Positions 31,417 to 39,837 of a DNA stretch of 64,000 nt are shown here, in pieces. The notes below the pieces were generated by a model. That model was given only the letters and a program-made list of their open reading frames with translations. It was not told the origin of the DNA and did not search any database. Within the stretch, counting starts at the first letter, position 1. Every line of letters begins with the position of its first letter. Made by a program: the position numbers and the translations under genes. The DNA is from Pseudidiomarina atlantica (GTDB lineage: Bacteria > Pseudomonadota > Gammaproteobacteria > Enterobacterales > Alteromonadaceae), in contig NZ_JPIN01000001.1 in NCBI RefSeq assembly GCF_000753735.1, forward strand, positions 434,001 to 498,000, written 5' to 3'.

Positions 31417-32544
31417 TTAGCGCTCGTTCAGTTTAGGTACTGGACGTGGCTCTGGACCAATGTAATCAGCGCTTGGACGAATAATGCGGTTATTGGCACG
31501 CTGCTCTTTCACGTGTGCAGTCCAACCGGTCACCCGTGACATCACGAAAATCGGCGTAAACAACTTCGTTGGAATACCCATGAAGTGATAAGCCGAAGCG
31601 TGGAAAAAGTCTGCATTCGGGAACAGTTTCTTCTCGCGCCACATGACTTCTTCACAACGCACTGAAACATCATACAAACGCGTGTCGCCGTTTTCTTTAG
31701 CGAGCTTCTCAGACCATGCTTTAATGATGTCGTTGCGTGGATCGAATTCACGATAAACCGCATGGCCAAAGCCCATGATCTTTTCTTTGCGCTCAAGCAT
31801 GCCCATCAGCGTTTGCTCCGCATCATCGGCATCTTTCATGTCTTCAATCAATTCCATTGCAGCTTCGTTGGCACCGCCATGCAATGGACCGCGCAATGAA
31901 CCGATGGCACCGGTGACGCACGAGAAAATGTCTGACAAAGTTGACGCACAAACACGTGCAGTAAAGGTTGAGGCATTGAATTCATGCTCTGCATACAAGA
32001 TCAGGCTGGTGTTCATCACATCAGCATGCAATTGCGACGGCTTTTTACCATGCAGTAGCTCTAAGAAATGGGCACCAATCGAATCCGCATCCGTTTCGGT
32101 TTCGATACGCTTGCCGTTGTGACTAAAGTGGTACCAATACAACAGCATACTTGGGAAGGCTGCCAACAAACGTTCAATTTTGTCATCCGCTTGGCTGAAA
32201 TCTGCTTCAGGCTCAATGTTACCCAAGAACGAACAACCGGTGCGCATCACGTCCATTGGGTGGGCATCGGCAGGAATACGCTCAAGTACATCTTTCAATG
32301 ACTGCGGTAAACCACGTAATTTCGCTAAGCGACCTTTGTAAGCAGCTAAATCATCAGCTTTTGGCAACTCGCCATGCGCCAACAAATATGCGACTTCTTC
32401 AAAGCTGACTTTTTCTGCCAATTCTTTGATGTCATAACCGTAATAGGTTAAGCCTGAACCGCTTTTACCAACAGTACAGAGTTTAGTTTCCCCTGCCACT
32501 TGTCCGCGCAAACCTGCGCCACCTAATTTTTTATCAACCATCAT
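31417..32544 (-). CDS. prpC: 2-methylcitrate synthase PrpC
   Basis: The 375-residue product condenses propionyl-CoA with oxaloacetate. Citrate synthase fold motifs include LTYYGYDIKELAE, LYAEHEFNASTFTARVCAST (catalytic His), GALRGPLHGGANEAAMEL-like sequence, and MGFGHAVYREFDPR (second catalytic His region). The start is ATGATG behind AAGGAGTT. It lies 90 bases downstream of prpB; that gap holds an inverted repeat. Confidence 0.95.
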   Translation of the reverse strand: MMVDKKLGGAGLRGQVAGETKLCTVGKSGSGLTYYGYDIKELAEKVSFEEVAYLLAHGELPKADDLAAYKGRLAKLRGLPQSLKDVLERIPADAHPMDVMRTGCSFLGNIEPEADFSQADDKIERLLAAFPSMLLYWYHFSHNGKRIETETDADSIGAHFLELLHGKKPSQLHADVMNTSLILYAEHEFNASTFTARVCASTLSDIFSCVTGAIGSLRGPLHGGANEAAMELIEDMKDADDAEQTLMGMLERKEKIMGFGHAVYREFDPRNDIIKAWSEKLAKENGDTRLYDVSVRCEEVMWREKKLFPNADFFHASAYHFMGIPTKLFTPIFVMSRVTGWTAHVKEQRANNRIIRPSADYIGPEPRPVPKLNER

Positions 32545-32578
32545 TAACTCCTTAAATTCGTTACTCGTTACTCGTTCG

Positions 32579-32622
32579 TCGTTATTCGTGGTTCGCTTTG
32601 ATTAACGAATGACGAATAACGA
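32579..32622 (-). repeat. Inverted repeat between prpB and prpC
   Basis: TCGTTATTCGT (32579-32589) pairs perfectly with ACGAATAACGA (32612-32622) around a 22-base loop, within a stretch of TTCGT/TTACTCG near-repeats. In the transcript it would form a stem between the prpB stop and the prpC ribosome site, where it could set RNA processing or the relative levels of the two genes. Confidence 0.6.
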
Positions 32623-32634
32623 TTAACGCTCTTA

Positions 32635-33513
32635 TTATTTTTTAAACAATTCGTCGAGCTTTTGCTCGAATGTGTGATAATTCAGAAAATCGTACAACTC
32701 CGCCCGCGTTTGCATGCTATCCACCACAGCTTTTTGATCGCCATTAGCCAAAATACTTTCGTAAACAGTTAGCGCCGCTTTGTTCATGGCACGGAATGCA
32801 CTTAATGGATACAACACCATTTCTACACCAACGTCAGCAAGTTCTTGTTTGTTGAATAATGGCGTGGCGCCGAATTCGGTAATGTTAGCAAGAACAGGCA
32901 CGTTCAGCGCGCTAGTGAATGCTTGATACTGTTCAAGAGTATGTACAGCTTCGGCAAAAATCGCATCTGCACCGGCATCTACACAGGCCAGCGCGCGCTC
33001 AATGGCAGCTTCCAAGCCTTCTTGTTGCAGCGCATCGGTGCGCGCCATAATCAAAAACTGATCGTCGGTTCGCGCATCTACCGCAGCTTTAACGCGATCT
33101 ACCATTTCAGCTTGGCTGACAATTTCTTTATTTGGACGGTGTCCGCAACGTTTCTGAGCAACTTGGTCTTCGATGTGAAAACCAGCGGCGCCGGCGCGGG
33201 TCATTTCTTTCACCGTGCGAGCAATGTTAAAAGCGCCACCCCATCCGGTGTCCGCATCGACCAGCAGCGGCACATCAGTGGCTCCGGTAATGCGACGAAT
33301 ATCTTCACAGACATCATTTAGCGAGGTCATGCCAAGATCTGGCAGGCCAAACGACGCGTTGGCAACACCAGCGCCCGATAAGTAAAGCGCTTTATGGCCG
33401 ACCCGTTCTGCCATCATTGCGGTGTAGGCGTTGATGGTGCCGACAATCTGTAGTGGACTTTCATCTTTAATTGCTTGGCGTAACTTGGCGCCTGCACTCT
33501 GTACCTTGCTCAT
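32635..33513 (-). CDS. prpB: 2-methylisocitrate lyase PrpB
   Basis: The 292-residue product splits 2-methylisocitrate into pyruvate and succinate. Family motifs are [54 protein letters not shown] (the KRCGH loop holding the catalytic Cys), and [13 protein letters not shown]. Its ATG overlaps the prpR stop by four bases. It is the first enzyme gene of the operon. Confidence 0.95.
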   Translation of the reverse strand: MSKVQSAGAKLRQAIKDESPLQIVGTINAYTAMMAERVGHKALYLSGAGVANASFGLPDLGMTSLNDVCEDIRRITGATDVPLLVDADTGWGGAFNIARTVKEMTRAGAAGFHIEDQVAQKRCGHRPNKEIVSQAEMVDRVKAAVDARTDDQFLIMARTDALQQEGLEAAIERALACVDAGADAIFAEAVHTLEQYQAFTSALNVPVLANITEFGATPLFNKQELADVGVEMVLYPLSAFRAMNKAALTVYESILANGDQKAVVDSMQTRAELYDFLNYHTFEQKLDELFKK

Positions 33514-34208
33514 GCGGAGTCCTTCTTCTGTTGCTGTTCGTTCAATTGATTTTCGATGTTGCGACGGGAAGCCGCGATATGCCGACGCATTAATAAATCG
33601 GCAAGTTCACCATCGCGATTGGCAATGGCGGTTAAAATGGCTTTGTGCTCGTCAAATGCGCGCGATACCCGTGGGCCATTCATGCCCAGTTGGACGCGAT
33701 ACATGCGAACGAGATAGTAGAGCTCGTGACAGAGCATGTTGATCAAGTAGGGATTCTTGCTGCCTAAGATGACACGGTAATGAAAGTCGAGATCACCAGC
33801 CTCTTGATAGTAACTCTCGCCTTCACGCACCCGCTGGGTGCTTAAATGTTGGTCCAGCAGCGCCGCCAATTCTTGAATTTCCGCTTCAGGCATTTGCTCG
33901 GCCGCTAATCTGCAGGCGAGACCCTCGAGCTCTTCGCGAATCTGATAAAGTGCCGCTAACCCCTGTGGCGTCAATGTTACCACCCGTGCACCAGCATTGG
34001 GGGTGCGCTCAATCAGATGGCAACGCTCCAAACGCGCTAACGCTTCGCGCAACGGTGCCCGACTAATGTCAAAACGTCGTGCGAGTTCAGGCTCACTGAT
34101 TTTGCTGCCAGCGGGTATGGTACCGTCAACAATAGCTTGTTGAATATCCAACAGCACGCGGTCAGCGGCAGTGATAGCTTGGCGAGCGATGCTAGGATGT
34201 GCGGTCAT
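33510..34208 (-). CDS. prpR: GntR-family (FCD domain) regulator of the methylcitrate operon
   Basis: The 232-residue product has an N-terminal winged helix ([20 protein letters not shown], then REALARLE, about residues 30-60) and an all-helical FCD ligand domain ([41 protein letters not shown]). It differs from the sigma54-type PrpR of enterobacteria. It heads the operon and overlaps prpB by ATGA, so it probably represses itself and the operon in response to a methylcitrate intermediate. ATG 34208 is used; a GTG at 34247 would add 13 residues coded by a degenerate copy of the dispersed repeat. The symbol is by position. Confidence 0.85.
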   Translation of the reverse strand: MTAHPSIARQAITAADRVLLDIQQAIVDGTIPAGSKISEPELARRFDISRAPLREALARLERCHLIERTPNAGARVVTLTPQGLAALYQIREELEGLACRLAAEQMPEAEIQELAALLDQHLSTQRVREGESYYQEAGDLDFHYRVILGSKNPYLINMLCHELYYLVRMYRVQLGMNGPRVSRAFDEHKAILTAIANRDGELADLLMRRHIAASRRNIENQLNEQQQKKDSA

Positions 34209-34238
34209 AAGAAGAAAGCCTGCCCTTTTTGCGAAGGA

Positions 34239-34320
34239 TGTCGACACTTTTGACGAAGTGCATGCAGTTTAATGTCAAATTGAGGGTATTTCAAGGGGGG
34301 CAACAGACGGATTGTCGACA
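34239..34320 (-). promoter_or_regulatory. Two TGTCGACA operators upstream of prpR
   Basis: Perfect palindromes TGTCGACA occur at 34239-34246 and 34313-34320 (the latter within ATTGTCGACATC), 74 bases apart. TTGACA at 34279-34274 on the minus strand is a -35 candidate between them. TTGTCGACAA-like sites are typical of FadR/VanR-type GntR regulators. Binding by the adjacent regulator is inferred. Confidence 0.6.
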
Positions 34321-34334
34321 TCTTGCGATGGATC

Positions 34335-34363
34335 AAAAAAAAGCCCCGTGGCTCACGGGGCTT
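34335..34363 (-). terminator. Rho-independent terminator of the fasciclin gene
   Basis: AAGCCCCGTG (34341-34350) pairs with CACGGGGCTT (34354-34363) around GCT, with a run of eight T on the minus strand. It separates the fasciclin gene from the prp control region. Confidence 0.85.
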
Positions 34364-34422
34364 TACTTTCAGGGAACTACTACTCGTAATGTATAAGCAA
34401 GTAGACTTTTTAAGCTTACTTC

Positions 34423-34935
34423 TTATTGCATTGAAGGCGGTAAAATCACCGCGTCAATCACATGAATCACGCCATTTGACGCTTCGATGTCCGCTTTAAT
34501 CACGTTCGCGCCACCAACTTTTACGCCGTCAGTTGCGTCGATCGCTACTTCTTCACCTTGCACAGTCGCTGTCGACAATTCTTTGCCAGCGATGGCAGAA
34601 CTCGGAACTTTGTCACCTAAAACGTGGTAGGTCAGTACCGCGACTAGCTGATCTTTATTTTCTGGCTTCAGCAGGTTTTCAACTGTACCTGCTGGCAATG
34701 CCGCAAACGCGTCGTTGGTTGGCGCGAACACAGTGAATGGACCATCGCCTTTCAAAGTATCGACCAAGCCAGCTGCTTTTACCGCAGTGACCAAAGTTGA
34801 AAATTGCTCATCGCCTGCCGCGATATCAACGATGTCTTTTTTGCCGCCATGATTGTGCGCCAAAGCTGCCGTTGACATTGCTGCTACGATAACTGCACCA
34901 GCAAACCATTTTACTACTGAAGTTACATTCAACAT
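34423..34935 (-). CDS. Exported fasciclin-domain protein
   Basis: The 170-residue product has a signal peptide (cleavage near ALAHN) and one fasciclin domain: [42 protein letters not shown], and a closing [16 protein letters not shown] (the H2 motif). Such proteins act at the cell surface or in the periplasm, usually in adhesion. The gene has its own terminator and is divergent from the YceI gene. The start is ATG 34935 with GAGGAG upstream. Confidence 0.9.
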   Translation of the reverse strand: MLNVTSVVKWFAGAVIVAAMSTAALAHNHGGKKDIVDIAAGDEQFSTLVTAVKAAGLVDTLKGDGPFTVFAPTNDAFAALPAGTVENLLKPENKDQLVAVLTYHVLGDKVPSSAIAGKELSTATVQGEEVAIDATDGVKVGGANVIKADIEASNGVIHVIDAVILPPSMQ

Positions 34936-35070
34936 ATTAATCTCCTCGTCGTTTACGTTCTGTACTCTAGTTTTCCTAAAGCCGACTGGTTATACGCAGG
35001 CTTGTCTAAAAAAGGTTCAAAATATTTTTTTCCAACAACGCCAACCCCACGTCTTTTACGCAAACTTAAC

Positions 35071-35136
35071 CTAAAAAGGGCAGCCCTCCCTGCGGTTGGG
35101 CACGACCGCAAGGGAGGGCTGCCCTTTCTTGGGGTT
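35071..35136. repeat. Full inverted GGGC(A/T)GCCC element between fasciclin and YceI genes
   Basis: AAAAAGGGCAGCCCTCCCTG (35073-35092), with GCGGT following, pairs with ACCGCAAGGGAGGGCTGCCC (35105-35124) and its TTTCTT tail, with one bulged A. It is the longest stem of the family in the window, and the inner arm sequence differs from other copies in both arms at once. Confidence 0.85.
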
Positions 35137-35227
35137 TTGTGGGCGGAATACGGTGATCGATCAAGGGGATATGCTAGTATAGGCATTGTGAAAGTTGGCA
35201 AAATGGTCAGCAACAGCAGGAGGATTT

Positions 35228-35812
35228 ATGAAATTGTATACTTTGATGAGTAGTGTTTTGGTCGCTGCAGCTTTAGCTGTTCCGGCGCAGGCAGATGACT
35301 GGACGCTAGATGCAAACAGTTCAAGTTTGCATTTTGTTTCGGTTAAAAATGATGTGGTCGCAGAAACCCATCGGTTCACCGAACTGCAAGGTCAACTCAA
35401 CGATGGCGCACTGGAGATCTCGATTCCTGTGAGTAGCATCGATACCGCCATTCCGATCCGCAACGAGCGCATGTTGAAGCATTTATTCAATGCTGCCGAG
35501 TTTGAGCTGGTGACTGCTACGGCGCAAGTGCCGAGCGAATTGTACGAGACGGACACCGCTACGGGGACGTTTCCGGCCATTATTCCACTTACAGTGTTCA
35601 TCGCTGGTGAAACCGTTGAATTAGAAGCCGCTGTGCAAATCACCAAAATCGGTCCAGACCGTGTGTTAGCGACAACGTCGCAGCCGCTGCTGATTAACGC
35701 CCAGCAGTTCAAGCTGATTGACGGCATCAACCAACTGCAGGAAATCGCCGGTTTGAAAGCTATCGACCACGTAGTTCCTGTCACTTTTAGTGTGCAGTTC
35801 GAACGTGATTAA
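35228..35812 (+). CDS. YceI-family periplasmic lipid-binding protein
   Basis: The 194-residue product has a signal peptide (VLVAAALAVPAQA) and a YceI lipocalin-like barrel: WTLDANSSSLHFVSVKN, HRFTELQGQL, ALEISIPVSSIDTAIPIRNERMLKHLF, and VVPVTFSVQFE at the end. YceI proteins bind polyisoprenoids such as quinones. The ATG at 35228 is behind GGAGG. It overlaps the next gene, a GNAT acetyltransferase, so the two are co-transcribed. Confidence 0.9.
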   Translation: MKLYTLMSSVLVAAALAVPAQADDWTLDANSSSLHFVSVKNDVVAETHRFTELQGQLNDGALEISIPVSSIDTAIPIRNERMLKHLFNAAEFELVTATAQVPSELYETDTATGTFPAIIPLTVFIAGETVELEAAVQITKIGPDRVLATTSQPLLINAQQFKLIDGINQLQEIAGLKAIDHVVPVTFSVQFERD

Positions 35813-36290
35813 GCAAAACTTATACCCTGAGTTTCGACCAGCGACGGCGGCAGATATTGCCGCCGTTACTGCGTTAGAAGCATCATTTTATCCTGACGAT
35901 GGTTATCCTGAGCCACTCTTCTATCAAGGGTTGCACCAATGGCCGCAATTGTTTCAAGTGGCGGCAACAGAACAACAAGTAGCAGCCTACATTCTCGGAG
36001 CTCCTGCCGAACAAGCCCAACATTTGTGGCTAATGTCATTGCTCGTAAGCAGCGCACATCGTGGTAAAGGCTTAGGTGCTCAGCTCCTGGAATACTGGCT
36101 CAATACAGCGGAACGACTCGGCTATCACTCGATATGGCTGACCGTAGCGCCCCATAATAGTGCGGCGATAAAACTCTACGAGCGCTTTGGCTTTAGCAGT
36201 CAACAACTTGAGCATGATTATTTGGGGCAAGGTCAGGATCGATTGGTGATGTTACGTAACAGCCAAACATTGACGAAAACATCGATTTAG
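35790..36290 (+). CDS. GNAT-family N-acetyltransferase
   Basis: The product of up to 166 residues has the GNAT core: LWLMSLLVSSAHRGKGLGAQLL (acetyl-CoA loop, R-G-x-G-L-G) and LTVAPHNSAAIKLYERFGF (motif B). The substrate is unknown. GTG starts at 35790 and 35805 both overlap the YceI gene end; neither has a clear ribosome site, so translation probably depends on coupling. The C-terminal QTLTKTSI is hydrophilic. Confidence 0.8.
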   Translation: MCSSNVIKQNLYPEFRPATAADIAAVTALEASFYPDDGYPEPLFYQGLHQWPQLFQVAATEQQVAAYILGAPAEQAQHLWLMSLLVSSAHRGKGLGAQLLEYWLNTAERLGYHSIWLTVAPHNSAAIKLYERFGFSSQQLEHDYLGQGQDRLVMLRNSQTLTKTSI

Positions 36291-36333
36291 CAGATATTGG
36301 TCAACAAGGAATAAGAAAAATCTAACAACTTTT

Positions 36334-39300
36334 ATGCTCAATCGTCGTAGTCTGGCTGCCGCCTTCGTCAACGTCACTCTATTTGTGACCATTAGCGCCA
36401 CGTTTCTGTTCGGCGTCATAGGACTATTTGTCAATGCCCTCACCCAACCAGACAGCCCGTTTGAGCGTGTCATCTCGACCACTTCTGGGGTCGTGGCTGT
36501 GGCGGTGGCCATTGCCTTAACCGGACTTGCGCTAAAACGCAGAGGCATACAACTCCTCGGCGGCAGCATTGTGACCCTTGCCGCCTTGCACAGTCTTATC
36601 GTCAACCTGTCAATGGCCTCGATTTTCTATCTGGATTTTCTTGAATCCATCGATGCCTACTTTTATCCACCGGTGGCGTTTACTTTTGTGACCCTAGGCC
36701 TAACCCTAATGCTGAACCCAAGAGAGCGGATTCAGCGCCGTTGGATGCAGGTATTCGCCAGTATTCTCATCGTGCTGGCCGTCGCCTCTTTTGTGTTGCA
36801 CTTTACGCCCAATGGGTTCGCCCTGCTCGGCCCGCATCCACCAGTCACTTCGTTAGCCACCATCACGCTATTCTTGATTGGTATTTCGTTGGTACTTGCC
36901 AGCAACAAACGTAAATTGCACTTTAATATGCGGCTGACACCCGCAACCAGCACGACGTTTGCGTTGGTAGCCACCATTTGCACCACTTGGTTTGTGCTCA
37001 GTCTCAATCAAATCAACGCCACCCGTACCGAAGCTGAAAGTATCATTGCTAAGGTCGCGACAGTGCGGCAACAAACCATTCAAGTGAATATTCAGGTACT
37101 CAATCGCCTGCGCGAGCGCTGGCAGCAATTAGACGTGCCACCGACATCTGAATTCGCCCGCTTCGACACGGCCACTTATTTACGCGACATACCGCACTAT
37201 TTAGGCATTCACCTGATCGATAATCGTGGCCGCACGGTGTGGCAACAACACCGAAATGACGATACCAGCTATTTGGAATCGCTCAATTACACGTCAATAC
37301 AGCAATGGCTGAGTTCAGCGCCACCTGATATTTCGATGCTGATCCCTGCCGAACACTTTCGCGGTGACCGCAGCCCGTTGGGTTTTTTGATGATGCCCGT
37401 CGGCTACCAGGCAGACGTGCGCTTCTATTTGCTCGTCACCTTTGATTTAATGCAATTGATCAGTCCCGATACGCGGTTAATGCCGGAATCCCTCAAAATT
37501 TACGCGTCACTCGATGAAGACCGCGTCATCAGCCTTGACCAAGACAAACCGACCCAGCGTAGCGAACTCACTGTCGCCAATGCCGAACTCATTATTCCCT
37601 ACGGCCAACCGCTAAAGCTGTCCGTTAGCCTGTATACGTTTGAAGAGCTCGAATCTGCTTCGAACCTTCGCATGATCGTCGCGTTGCTTGGGCTATTGTC
37701 GTGTATCGCTTTTCTCGCACTCACCCAACAAAACGAATTGCTGAGCAGTCACAGCTTACGTTTACGCCAAGCCAAAAGCCGACTGTACCTCCAAACCCGA
37801 CGGCTGAAGTTAAGTGAGCAGCAATTTCGCTCACTGTTCGCGTTCCACCCCGATGCTGTTTTTGCGCTCGATAAAGAAGGTATGGTGGTGCAAGCCAACG
37901 AATCGGTGCATCAAATTTCCGGTGCCAGCCGAGAGCAGATTATTGGCGCCCACTTTAGTGTCTTTATCGTGCCACACGAACGCGCCTTAGCTGAGGCATT
38001 TTTCCAGCGCGCTCTGCGCGGCGAAGTGTGTCGCTATGAGTTAAATGTGCTCACCACCAACGGTGAACAAAAACAAATCAATGTCACCAACCTACCGGTC
38101 AAAATAGGCGATGAAATTACCGGTGTTTTTGGCATTGCGAAAGACGTTACCGCGCAAAATGAACAAGATAAACAGCTCCGCATTCTCGAACGTGGTATCA
38201 ATTCAAGTACCAACGGCATCATCATTTCAGGCGCGCAAGACCCGAGTAGCCCGATCATTTATGCCAACGACGCTTTTTTAGAAATGACCGGCTACGAGCA
38301 CCATGAAATTGTCGGTAAGTCCTGCGATTTCCTCATTGGACCGAAAACCAACGCTGAGAACATCGACAAAGTACGCACCGCATTGCGTGATAAAACCGAC
38401 TGTAACGTGCAAGTGCTGCATTACCGTAAAAACGGTGAATGGTTCTGGGACGAACTGCAACTGGCGCCTGTGGCTGATGCGCACGGCACTATTACCCACT
38501 TTATCGGCATTCATGAAGACGTTACCGAACGAGTCGAAAGTGAACAGCTGATGGCGTTCCAAGCCCAGCATGACGACCTGACCAACTTGCTGAACCGCAG
38601 TACCTTTGAACAGCGCTTGAGCGATGTGATTCGCACCCATGGCTTGAACGAAAAGCACAGCCAATGGGCGACCTACTTTATTGACTTGGACGGCTTTAAA
38701 CCGATTAATGAAGCGATGGGGCTCAGCGCCGGCGACGAAGTGCTGAAGCAAGTGGCATTGCGCCTACACAAATTCACGCAGCGCAATGGCTTTACCGCGC
38801 GTTTCGGCGGCGATGAGTTCGTGCTTGCCGTGCAGGGGCAAAACCTATCGGCCCTCGACGCCATTGGTCATGAGCTACTTGAGATCATCGCCGAGCCTTA
38901 CACGGTGCACCAACAGCGAGTCTACCTAACCGCAAGCATTGGCGTTGCCTGCTACTGTTCCGCGAGTCAACAGGCGGTGGATCTGATCCAACAGGCCGAT
39001 AACGCCATGACCATGGCGAAACGCCAAGGTCGCAATCATCTGTACTTTTACAAGTCAGAGTTAGCACAGAACATCAGGCTCGATGTCAATCTGCGCAACC
39101 AGTTCCAGCAGGCCATCGATGAAGGCAAGCTGCAATTGTTTTATCAACCCATTGTGGATCTCAAATCCGGCAAAATTGTATCAGTTGAAGCCCTTATGCG
39201 TTGGCAACTCGATAGTGGCCAATGGATTGCTCCCGATCGCTTTATTCCAATGGCTGAAGCGACGGGTCAAATCATTCCTGCGAGCGAATGGGCCTTGGAC

Positions 39301-39837
39301 CAAGCCTGCCAAGACCTGGTGAAGTTGCGCGAACAGCAGCCAGATCTAGCTATGTCCGTTAATCTCTCAGCAGTGCAATTCTCGCGGGCACAATTTTTGA
39401 CGAGCACACTCGCGACCGTGCAACGTTATCAGTTACCCCCTGAAACGTTAGAATTAGAAATCACCGAAAGTGTGTTGATGGAGGATAGTAAGCAAGCCAT
39501 CAAAGTGATGCAGAAGCTACGAGATGCGGGTTTGCCCATCGCGTTAGATGATTTCGGTACCGGTTTCTCAAGCTTAAGTTATCTAAAAACACTGCCGATT
39601 GATTACCTTAAGATTGACCGAGCTTTCATTCAAGACATCGACAACGGAGCTGGCGATGAAGCTATCGTGCGCGGTATTCTAGCCATGGCACGGCAGTTTG
39701 ATATTGAAGTTGTCGCCGAGGGTGTCGAGACTGCAGAGCAGGCGGTGAAACTACAGAAACTCGGCTGCGACTATGGGCAAGGCTACTACTTCGCCAAGCC
39801 CATGCCGCTGGCCGAATTACTTAGCTTGATGACTTAA
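36334..39837 (+). CDS. Membrane-bound PAS/LOV-like-GGDEF-EAL protein
   Basis: The 1167-residue product makes or degrades cyclic di-GMP. About six or seven membrane helices (residues 1-225), a periplasmic sensor region (about 230-445) and another helix (about 448-465) come first. PAS domain 1 spans about 490-610. PAS domain 2, about 616-735, resembles LOV (YANDAFLEMTGYEHHEIVGK, SCDFLIGP, HYRKNGEWFWDELQLAPV). The GGDEF motif is intact (RFGGDEF, near 824). The EAL domain has EALMRW (near 952) and DDFGTGFSSL. Both catalytic signatures look complete. It converges with the BCCT gene, overlapping by 17 bases. Confidence 0.9.
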   Translation: MLNRRSLAAAFVNVTLFVTISATFLFGVIGLFVNALTQPDSPFERVISTTSGVVAVAVAIALTGLALKRRGIQLLGGSIVTLAALHSLIVNLSMASIFYLDFLESIDAYFYPPVAFTFVTLGLTLMLNPRERIQRRWMQVFASILIVLAVASFVLHFTPNGFALLGPHPPVTSLATITLFLIGISLVLASNKRKLHFNMRLTPATSTTFALVATICTTWFVLSLNQINATRTEAESIIAKVATVRQQTIQVNIQVLNRLRERWQQLDVPPTSEFARFDTATYLRDIPHYLGIHLIDNRGRTVWQQHRNDDTSYLESLNYTSIQQWLSSAPPDISMLIPAEHFRGDRSPLGFLMMPVGYQADVRFYLLVTFDLMQLISPDTRLMPESLKIYASLDEDRVISLDQDKPTQRSELTVANAELIIPYGQPLKLSVSLYTFEELESASNLRMIVALLGLLSCIAFLALTQQNELLSSHSLRLRQAKSRLYLQTRRLKLSEQQFRSLFAFHPDAVFALDKEGMVVQANESVHQISGASREQIIGAHFSVFIVPHERALAEAFFQRALRGEVCRYELNVLTTNGEQKQINVTNLPVKIGDEITGVFGIAKDVTAQNEQDKQLRILERGINSSTNGIIISGAQDPSSPIIYANDAFLEMTGYEHHEIVGKSCDFLIGPKTNAENIDKVRTALRDKTDCNVQVLHYRKNGEWFWDELQLAPVADAHGTITHFIGIHEDVTERVESEQLMAFQAQHDDLTNLLNRSTFEQRLSDVIRTHGLNEKHSQWATYFIDLDGFKPINEAMGLSAGDEVLKQVALRLHKFTQRNGFTARFGGDEFVLAVQGQNLSALDAIGHELLEIIAEPYTVHQQRVYLTASIGVACYCSASQQAVDLIQQADNAMTMAKRQGRNHLYFYKSELAQNIRLDVNLRNQFQQAIDEGKLQLFYQPIVDLKSGKIVSVEALMRWQLDSGQWIAPDRFIPMAEATGQIIPASEWALDQACQDLVKLREQQPDLAMSVNLSAVQFSRAQFLTSTLATVQRYQLPPETLELEITESVLMEDSKQAIKVMQKLRDAGLPIALDDFGTGFSSLSYLKTLPIDYLKIDRAFIQDIDNGAGDEAIVRGILAMARQFDIEVVAEGVETAEQAVKLQKLGCDYGQGYYFAKPMPLAELLSLMT

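Noticed and set aside
34217-34232. Full member of the GGGC(A/T)GCCC family at the prpR start
   Set aside because: Only AAAAAGGGCAG matches; the core is broken (GGGCAGGC), so it is kept as a degenerate candidate only.
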